Under the pieces are notes generated by a model. The model did not search any database, was not told the DNA's origin, and saw nothing but the letters and a program-made list of their open reading frames with translations. Positions 44,778-52,185 of a DNA stretch of 52,185 nucleotides are shown in pieces. Source of the DNA: Jannaschia seosinensis. Its GTDB lineage: Bacteria > Pseudomonadota > Alphaproteobacteria > Rhodobacterales > Rhodobacteraceae. The DNA lies in the NCBI RefSeq assembly GCF_001408515.1, contig NZ_CYPR01000002.1, forward strand, positions 1-52,185, in the 5' to 3' direction. The position numbers and the translations under genes were made by a program. Each line of letters begins with the position of its first letter. Positions within the stretch are counted from its first letter, which is position 1.

Positions 44778-45209
44778 TTACAAGCCCGGCTTCGCGTCTC
44801 GAAGAAGATGCGCCGCGACCTCGCGACGATGCGGCCGGTCGCGGTGTTCGACAACGTAGATACCCTGCCACGTGCCCAGCATCATCCGCCCGCCGGCGAC
44901 CGGGATCTGCAGCGAGGTCGGCAGCAGCATCGACTTGATATGGCCGGGCATGTCGTCGGGCCCCTCATAGGTGTGGGTGAGATAGGCCATCGAGGGATCG
45001 GTCGTCGGGGGAACGAGGCGGCGCAGAAAGGCGGCGAGGTCAGTCTGGACTTCGGGATCGGCGTTTTCCTGGATCAGCAGACTGGCCGATGTGTGGCGAA
45101 TGAAGAGGGTCAGGGGGCCATCGCCCTCGGGCAGCCAGGCGGCGACTTGCCGGGTGATCTCCGTCAGGCCGGGGCCGTCCGTCTGAATTGTGAAGGTCGT
45201 GTGGGTCAT
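44778..45209 (-). CDS. yjbQ: YjbQ family protein (UPF0047, thiamine-phosphate synthase-like)
   Basis: A 143-residue protein of UPF0047 with [20 protein letters not shown] (exactly 20), [19 protein letters not shown] and [14 protein letters not shown]. The conserved histidine segment GHIKS is complete. Family members have weak thiamine-phosphate synthase activity; the native role is unclear. ATG at 45209 has AAGG about 10 nt upstream. It lies 86 bp ahead of nrdR on the same strand and is divergent from the disordered protein gene at 45365. Confidence 0.9.
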   Translation of the reverse strand: MTHTTFTIQTDGPGLTEITRQVAAWLPEGDGPLTLFIRHTSASLLIQENADPEVQTDLAAFLRRLVPPTTDPSMAYLTHTYEGPDDMPGHIKSMLLPTSLQIPVAGGRMMLGTWQGIYVVEHRDRPHRREVAAHLLRDAKPGL

Positions 45210-45364
45210 GTTGTGTCTGCCTTCGGGACGTCGCGTGCGGCGCATCTGGCGGGCGAAGCGGGAGGTTAGCGCGGACAGATGGTGGCGTCGAGGCGGCGCA
45301 GGGCCGCGGGAACGCCCCCGCCGCCGAATTCGTTGAACATGTGAACCAACAGGAGGCCGACACC

Positions 45365-45688
45365 ATGAGCCGACAAGACGAGACGTCGAAAAACCCGAAC
45401 CCCCGCCACGAAACGCCCGGCGATCATACCCGACGTCATGACGTTCCGGGGCACGATCTCGGAGCCGAGGAGGCACGGAGCCCCGAGGACAACCGCCGGG
45501 AGGATACGCCGCGCAACCCCGAGGCCAAGCGGCCCGGCGCGACGACCAAATACGACACTCCGGCCGCCGATTCCATTGCGCCGGGGACAACGCACGACCC
45601 CAATTCGGTCACCACCGGTACCGATGTGGAGCCGACGCGCGGTGTCTATCCGCCCAAGGGCGAGGATAAGGACGAGCGGGACAAATAA
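45365..45688 (+). CDS. disordered, charged hypothetical protein
   Basis: A 107-residue protein rich in Asp, Glu, Lys, Pro, Thr and Arg, with almost no large hydrophobics. No domain, signal or helix is recognised and it is probably unstructured. A GGAGG lies 7 nt before the ATG at 45365, a strong sign that it is translated. It runs convergently with rmuC, 36 bp away. It may be a stress or hydrophilin-like protein, but that is an idea only. Confidence 0.75.
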   Translation: MSRQDETSKNPNPRHETPGDHTRRHDVPGHDLGAEEARSPEDNRREDTPRNPEAKRPGATTKYDTPAADSIAPGTTHDPNSVTTGTDVEPTRGVYPPKGEDKDERDK

Positions 45689-45724
45689 GTCCGATGCCCG
45701 CACGTAGGTAGCACCCGTCGCCGC

Positions 45725-47236
45725 CTATTCCGCCGCCGCGTCGGGCAGTGCAGGGGCATCGTCCGTATCAAAGGTGGTCCCCAGTTCCTTTGAGGTACGC
45801 GCCCCGAGGCGGCGCAGTTTGTCGAACTGCCCGAGGACATTTCCGTTGCCGCGGGTCAGGCGGTCGAGGGCGTTGCCATGCTCCGCCTGTGCGCGGGCAA
45901 GGTGATCGCCGACTTTGCCAAAGGCGTCGACCACGCCCGCCATCTTGTCGTGGAGGAGGCCCGCGCGCGCGGCGATTTCCTCGGCGTTGCGCTGTCGCTG
46001 TTCGACCGTCCAGATATGCTCGACCGTCCGCAACAGCGGCATAAGCGTCATCGGCGCGGCGATGGCGATGCCCCGCGACATGGCCCAACTCGTGAGCTCC
46101 GGCTGTTCCTGCAGTGCGGCGGCGAGGGCCCCTTCGATGGGCAGGAACATGACCACGTAATCGACCGAACCGTCCACATGGGCGGCATAGTCGCGCCCTT
46201 CGAGGTCGGTGACATGTTTGCGCAAGGCGGCGACATGGGCGCGGAGATTGGCCTCGCGCTCGGCCGGATCCTCCGCATTGACGGCGGCTTCGTAAGCGTT
46301 GAGCGAAACTTTCGCGTCGATCACTACGGCGCGGGAGCTGGGCAGGCGCACGATCACGTCGGGGCGGCCGCGCGTATCATCTTCGCGCCGGAACGTTGCT
46401 TGCACATCGTATTCGCGGCCTTCGGTCAGGCCGCAATCCTCCAGCAGCCGCTCCAGAACCATCTCGCCCCACGCGCCCTGCCGCTGCTTCTCGCCCTTGA
46501 GCGCCCGGGTCAGGGCGACGGCATCGCGACCGACCTCCTCGGAACGCCGGGACAGGGCCTCGATCTCCGTCTTGAGGCGTTCGCGATCCTTGGCGGCGCC
46601 TTGATGCGCGTCGCGCAGCTCCCGTTGGAAGTGATCCACCTGTTCGCGCATCGGCTTGAGCAGCGCGTCCACGCGTTCGCGGTTCAGCGCGCCGAAGCGC
46701 TCCCCCTGATCCTTCAACGTGTCGGCCGAGAGGGTGCGGAAGTGGTTCGTCATCTCGGTCCGCAGGTCGCGCAGCAGGCTGACATCGGCCTCGTGCTTCT
46801 CCGACGCGCCCTGCAGGCGGGCAGTCAGCCCCTCGTTCGTGGCGGTCAGGCGACGAATTTCCTCATGCGCGGCTTTGAGGTCCGTTGCGATGTCACGGCG
46901 TTCGGCAGCGGCTTCGTCCAGTCGCGCCTCCAGACCTTCGATCTGGGTCGACAGTCGGACGCCCTCCCGCCCGAGCGCCTGCAACTCCTCCCGGTCGGAT
47001 GTGGCTTGGCGGTCGGCCTCGGCAAGCTGGGTGTCGCGGTCGGAGAGGGCATCGGCCAGCGCGGCACAGCGTGCGCGGTCGGGAGCCGTGCGCCGCCAAA
47101 GTACCGCCAGGACCGGCACGAGGAGCGCGAGTACCGCAAGCGCAAGGATCGCCGCCTCAGGCGCGACGAGCAGACGACCCCGCATCCCCCCGAGGAACGG
47201 CGACGCGTCGAACAGGGCGGTGAGGGCATCGGACAT
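45725..47236 (-). CDS. rmuC: DNA recombination protein RmuC
   Basis: A 503-residue protein with an N-terminal membrane helix (about 27-47, AAILALAVLALLVPVLAVLW, 20 residues), a long coiled coil (about 65-210) and a C-terminal nuclease-like RmuC domain (about 230-430; QGAWGEMVLERLLEDCGL, then VIDAKVSLNAYEAA and MFLPIEGALAAAL). RmuC limits inversions in E. coli. ATG at 47236 is used. It is divergent from the dodecin gene. Confidence 0.93.
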   Translation of the reverse strand: MSDALTALFDASPFLGGMRGRLLVAPEAAILALAVLALLVPVLAVLWRRTAPDRARCAALADALSDRDTQLAEADRQATSDREELQALGREGVRLSTQIEGLEARLDEAAAERRDIATDLKAAHEEIRRLTATNEGLTARLQGASEKHEADVSLLRDLRTEMTNHFRTLSADTLKDQGERFGALNRERVDALLKPMREQVDHFQRELRDAHQGAAKDRERLKTEIEALSRRSEEVGRDAVALTRALKGEKQRQGAWGEMVLERLLEDCGLTEGREYDVQATFRREDDTRGRPDVIVRLPSSRAVVIDAKVSLNAYEAAVNAEDPAEREANLRAHVAALRKHVTDLEGRDYAAHVDGSVDYVVMFLPIEGALAAALQEQPELTSWAMSRGIAIAAPMTLMPLLRTVEHIWTVEQRQRNAEEIAARAGLLHDKMAGVVDAFGKVGDHLARAQAEHGNALDRLTRGNGNVLGQFDKLRRLGARTSKELGTTFDTDDAPALPDAAAE

Positions 47237-47357
47237 GGGCGGCTCCGTCGGTGTTCCGCCTGTGTTCCGCGCCTACGCCTGTCTGTCAATCGCCGCACTT
47301 GCCAAGCGGGATGCGCAGGCCAAGTTTCCCTTACGGCAAACGAAAAGGAGAAAGTTT

Positions 47358-47561
47358 ATGAGTATCGCTCGCGTGACCGAAATATCCGCCACGTCCGACA
47401 CCAGCTTTGACGATGCGGTCGCCATCGGCATCCGCCGCGCAAATGAGACGTTGCGCAACGTGGCCAGCGCTTGGGTGAAGGAGCAATATGTCCGCGTGAA
47501 GGACGGTGAGGTCGATCATTATCAGGTCAACATGATGGTGACCTTCGTGCTCGATGACTGA
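47358..47561 (+). CDS. dodecin family flavoprotein
   Basis: A 67-residue dodecin, which forms a dodecameric flavin store. It shows the standard DAVAIGIRRANETLRNV and SAWVKEQYVRVKDGEV, with the flavin-stacking Trp in AWVKEQ. ATG at 47358 has AGGAG upstream. It ends just before a run of 13 Gs and is convergent with rpoD. It stands 121 bp from the divergent rmuC. Confidence 0.9.
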   Translation: MSIARVTEISATSDTSFDDAVAIGIRRANETLRNVASAWVKEQYVRVKDGEVDHYQVNMMVTFVLDD

Positions 47562-47568
47562 GCAGGGC

Positions 47569-47596
47569 GGGGGGGGGGGGGCGTGGCGCGCGCCCC

Positions 47597-47597
<1 letters not shown>
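47569..47597. repeat. G13 tract and GC-rich hairpin
   Basis: There are 13 consecutive Gs at 47569-47581. GGGGGCG (47577-47583) can pair with CGCCCCC (47591-47597) to form a 7-bp stem between the convergent dodecin and rpoD stops. The stem overlaps the rpoD stop codon. It may serve as a two-way terminator; the homopolymer may also be a sequencing or assembly weak point. Confidence 0.8.
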
Positions 47598-49591
<1,994 letters not shown>

Positions 49592-49745
49592 CGTCGCGCT
49601 CCGTTCGGGGAGATTTTAACTGTCTTGTAGCGCCGGCAATCCGGTGCCGTGCTCGGGTCGTCGTCCGGATCCTCCCGCAGAGGCGGGTGCCGTGGCCCAA
49701 ATCGCGCGAATCACTAGCGCGAATCAAGGACGGCTGCGACCCGAA

Positions 49746-51710
49746 TCACTTCATCTTCTTCTTTTCCCAGACCTTCGTGTCGAGAAGGCCCTGCAGGTAT
49801 CCGGACAAAGCGTCCGAATCGTCGTCATTCGTCTCCGGCCGGGCGGTGCGCAGGGCGGCGTCGCGCTGCAGGGCCGCCTGAGCCAGCCGCCAGGTCAGGG
49901 CCTCGTCGGCTCCGTCCTCGGCAAAATCCTCCATCGCCTCCCGTCGCTCCCGGTCCGCGCCGCGGCGGGCGGCAAGTTTGGCAAACACGTCCCGGATGCA
50001 AGGCCGGGCAATTTCAGGCTCCGGGCGTTGCGCCGGTGATATGCGCACATGGTTTTGCGCGAACAACGTTTCAAGGGGCGCGGCCCCCAGCGCGTCTTCG
50101 AGTGGCGCGCGGGCCTCGGCCGCATCGGGCGGCAGCAGAAGAAGGCGCGCGGCGATGTCGCCGTGGATATCGCGGCTCCAGTGGGAATATTCCAGCTCTC
50201 CGGCGAAATCGGAGATCAGCGACGGATGGCGGATCAGACCCGCCAACGCCACCTGCTCCAGCAGCCCGTCGGGATCGAGCGCCCCGGAAGCCAGCGCCGA
50301 AGCCCGGCCTTCGGACGTGGATTGCGCGGGCGGTTGCCAGCGACCGGGGCCGGAGCCGGGACGCCAGTTGCGGTTCGGGACGAACGGACGGCTCGGGCGC
50401 GCAGGTTCCGGCGGCGCGGCGGCGGGCACGCCGAAAAGCTCCCCGCGCAGGCGGGCGATCTCGGTTCCGTAATGCCGGCGCAAGGCGGGATCCGCGATCC
50501 GCTTGAGCAGCGCACGCAAATCCCGGTCGACCATGGCGCGGCGCTCGGGGCTGTCGAACTTCTTGCCCTCCACCTCACGCGCCCAGAGAAGCGAGATCAT
50601 CGGCCGCGCATCGTCGAGCAGCGCCCGCATCGCGTCGCGCCCCTTCTCACGGATCAGGTCGTCGGGATCCTGACCCTCGGGCAGGACGACGAAGCGCAGG
50701 GCCTGACCCGCCTCCATCAGCGGCAGGGCAAGGTCCGCCACCCGCAGCCCGGCCCGTTGCCCCGCCGCATCGCCGTCGAGCGCCACAAGCGGTTCCGGCG
50801 CGATCCGCCAGAGTAGCCGCAATTGCCGCTCCGTCACCGCAGTGCCAAGCGGCGCGACAGCCGCCTCGAACCCCGCCTGAGCCAGCGCGATCACATCCAT
50901 GTAGCCCTCGGCCACGATCAGCGGCTGGCCATTGCCCGCCGCCGCGCGCGCCGCACGGATGTTGTAAAGGTTCGCGCCCTTGTCGAAGAGTTCGGTCTCC
51001 GGCGAGTTGAGGTATCTCGCCTTGGCGTTGGGGTTCATCGCGCGCCCGCCAAAGCCGATGCAGCGGCCCCGCCCGTCGCGGATCGGAAAGATGATGCGGT
51101 GGATGAACCGGTCGCGCGCCGATCGTCCCTCCTCCGCCGGCACGGCGAGGCCCGCCGCCTCCAGCTTGTCGAACGGCACGCCCTTGGCACCGAATTCGCG
51201 GATCAGCGCATCGGATGCATCGGGCGCAAAGCCGATCTCGAACCGCTCCAGCGTCTCCGCCTTCAGGCCGCGCCGTTGCAGATAGGCACGTGCCTCGGCG
51301 GCAGCCCCGGTCGAAAGCTGCAGGCGGAACCATCGCGCCGCCTGTTCCGTCACCTCGGCGAGCTGCTCGCGCCGGTCCGTCTTCTCCGCGGCCTTCGGGT
51401 CGCGGGCGGGCATCTCCATCCCGGCCTCGGCGGCGAGAATCTCCACCGCCTCCATGAAACCGACATTTTCCGTCTCCTGCACGAAGCCGAAGAGGTTGCC
51501 TTTCGCCTGACAGCCGAAGCAGTAATAGAAGCCCTTCCGGTCGTCGACGTGGAAGCTGGCGCTCTTTTCCTGATGGAAGGGGCAGGGCGCCCACCAGTCG
51601 CCCTTGGCCTGATTGGTCTTCTTCATGTCCCACGTGACCTTGCGGCCGACCACCTGGCTGAGACTCAGCCGGTTGCGGAGGTCGTCGAGGAAGCTGTCGG
51701 GCAGGCGCAT
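49746..51710 (-). CDS. dnaG: DNA primase
   Basis: A 654-residue primase for lagging-strand synthesis. The CHC2 zinc finger uses Cys43, His46, Cys64 and Cys67. The TOPRIM core has VAEGYMDVIALAQ and ALDGDAAGQRAG. A C-terminal helicase-binding domain ends the protein. ATG at 51710 gives the usual N-terminus MRLPDSFLDDLRNR and has GGGG just upstream; a longer frame upstream lies partly inside the IS1380-type end and is unlikely. An insertion element starts about 90 bp before it. Confidence 0.97.
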   Translation of the reverse strand: MRLPDSFLDDLRNRLSLSQVVGRKVTWDMKKTNQAKGDWWAPCPFHQEKSASFHVDDRKGFYYCFGCQAKGNLFGFVQETENVGFMEAVEILAAEAGMEMPARDPKAAEKTDRREQLAEVTEQAARWFRLQLSTGAAAEARAYLQRRGLKAETLERFEIGFAPDASDALIREFGAKGVPFDKLEAAGLAVPAEEGRSARDRFIHRIIFPIRDGRGRCIGFGGRAMNPNAKARYLNSPETELFDKGANLYNIRAARAAAGNGQPLIVAEGYMDVIALAQAGFEAAVAPLGTAVTERQLRLLWRIAPEPLVALDGDAAGQRAGLRVADLALPLMEAGQALRFVVLPEGQDPDDLIREKGRDAMRALLDDARPMISLLWAREVEGKKFDSPERRAMVDRDLRALLKRIADPALRRHYGTEIARLRGELFGVPAAAPPEPARPSRPFVPNRNWRPGSGPGRWQPPAQSTSEGRASALASGALDPDGLLEQVALAGLIRHPSLISDFAGELEYSHWSRDIHGDIAARLLLLPPDAAEARAPLEDALGAAPLETLFAQNHVRISPAQRPEPEIARPCIRDVFAKLAARRGADRERREAMEDFAEDGADEALTWRLAQAALQRDAALRTARPETNDDDSDALSGYLQGLLDTKVWEKKKMK

Positions 51711-51800
51711 GTCCCCAATATCGGCATGCCTGCCCCCGGAGTCGAGAATGCGCGTGAGCGAAAAATATTTTCTGTGGATCCGGCCGACCCGACAAGGGCA

Positions 51801-52185
51801 CCTAACCCGCATAATTCATGAAGCTGCGGACTTGTGCTCCGTGGGATGGTTTCCCCGGTCTCGGTTTTCTTGCGCGCACCCGGTGTTTGCGTCCGGTTGG
51901 CATGCCGGCCGGTGACTTGGGTCTTGGGCGATACGGGTTGATGTTTCGGGATTTGTCGGGGCGCTTGCGTCAGGCTGTTTTCGGTGGGGCGAGGGCGTCG
52001 AAGAGAAGGAGGAGAAGTCCCTTTCGGGGACACGATGCCGGCAGGGTCACGATGATCCGGGTCTTCTTTTCGACGATGGTGGCGGCCAGCTTGACGAGAT
52101 GCAGCCGCAGCGTGTCGAACTGGGCGCGGCGCCATGGTGAACGTTTTGGGCAAGCCGCGCGAAGCTTCCACCAGACCCAGTAGGC
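51801..52185 (-). mobile_element. IS1380-family insertion sequence, part (cut by window edge)
   Basis: It holds the end of an IS1380-type transposase and its 3' flank. The likely inner end is CCTAACCCGCATAATTC at 51801-51817, which fits the CC-starting terminal repeats of this family. The other repeat and the target duplication lie outside the window. The element stands about 90 bp in front of dnaG, so it may have separated that gene from its older upstream region. Confidence 0.65.
51970..52185 (-). CDS. IS1380-family transposase, C-terminal part
   Basis: The frame is open from the window edge to TGA at 51970-51972, 71 residues. It reads WKLRAACPKRSPWRRAQFD and then TLRLHLVKLAATIVEKKTR, matching the C-terminus of IS1380-family transposases (quoted in pieces). 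The catalytic residues lie outside the window. The visible part shows no frameshift. Only this frame fits the family; other frames over the stretch are shadows. Confidence 0.75.
   Translation of the reverse strand, partial: AYWVWWKLRAACPKRSPWRRAQFDTLRLHLVKLAATIVEKKTRIIVTLPASCPRKGLLLLLFDALAPPKTA

Noticed and set aside
49702-49728. Short direct repeat of CGCGAATCA between rpoD and dnaG
   Set aside because: Only two copies of about 9 bp; too short to separate from chance, so not reported as an operator.

Overview
This window looks like chromosomal DNA of an alphaproteobacterium of the Rhodobacteraceae/Roseobacter group. The supports are high GC, protein sequences of the Rhodobacterales type (MetG, homospermidine synthase, Hint-domain protein, DUF3072), the gene order phoH-rraB-ybeY-corC-lnt-metK, a SAM/SAH riboswitch in front of metK (a class known almost only from Rhodobacterales), and a Tad pilus locus with two Flp pilins. 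No tRNA, rRNA or CRISPR array was recognised. Both ends of the window are cut through insertion sequences: the C-terminal part of an IS4-family transposase on the left and of an IS1380-family transposase on the right.

Layout. 1-600: IS4-type element ending against msrA. 600-5000 (minus strand): likely operon hss (homospermidine synthase) - FUSC membrane protein - MFS transporter - msrA. 5.1-6.0 kb (plus): channel-like membrane protein. 6.0-7.8 kb (minus): Hint-domain protein, then rpsD. 8.0-11.6 kb (minus): Lhr-type helicase, PdeM phosphoesterase and lipocalin lipoprotein. 11.6-24.7 kb (minus): a Tad/Flp pilus locus read flp, flp, cpaB, small gene, cpaC secretin, OmpA-like lipoprotein, cpaE, cpaF, tadB, tadC, tadD, TPR lipoprotein, cpaA, AAA ATPase. 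Three hairpins in it look like intrinsic terminators that could grade expression from pilin to machinery. 24.7-25.4 kb is a long structured intergenic region. 25.4-32 kb: lytic transglycosylase, GNAT protein, scoAB CoA-transferase, class II histone-deacetylase-like amidohydrolase, glyA, nadK and a PAP2 phosphatase.

32-47.6 kb is mostly housekeeping: metG, DUF3072, a heat-shock gene hsp20 behind a sigma-32-like promoter and a ROSE-like RNA thermometer, miaB, phoH-rraB-ybeY-corC-lnt-metK with overlapping starts, then nrdR-ribD, yjbQ, rmuC and a dodecin. 47.6-51.7 kb holds rpoD and dnaG, with the IS1380-type element inserted about 90 bp before dnaG.

The strongest non-coding signals are the SAM/SAH riboswitch overlapping the end of lnt, the ROSE-like thermometer, the perfect 36-bp palindrome between glyA and the deacetylase gene, and the terminators inside the tad locus. 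I found no clear new multi-gene defence or biosynthetic system. The most unusual protein-level features are the Tad locus variations and the polyamine/transport operon with hss.
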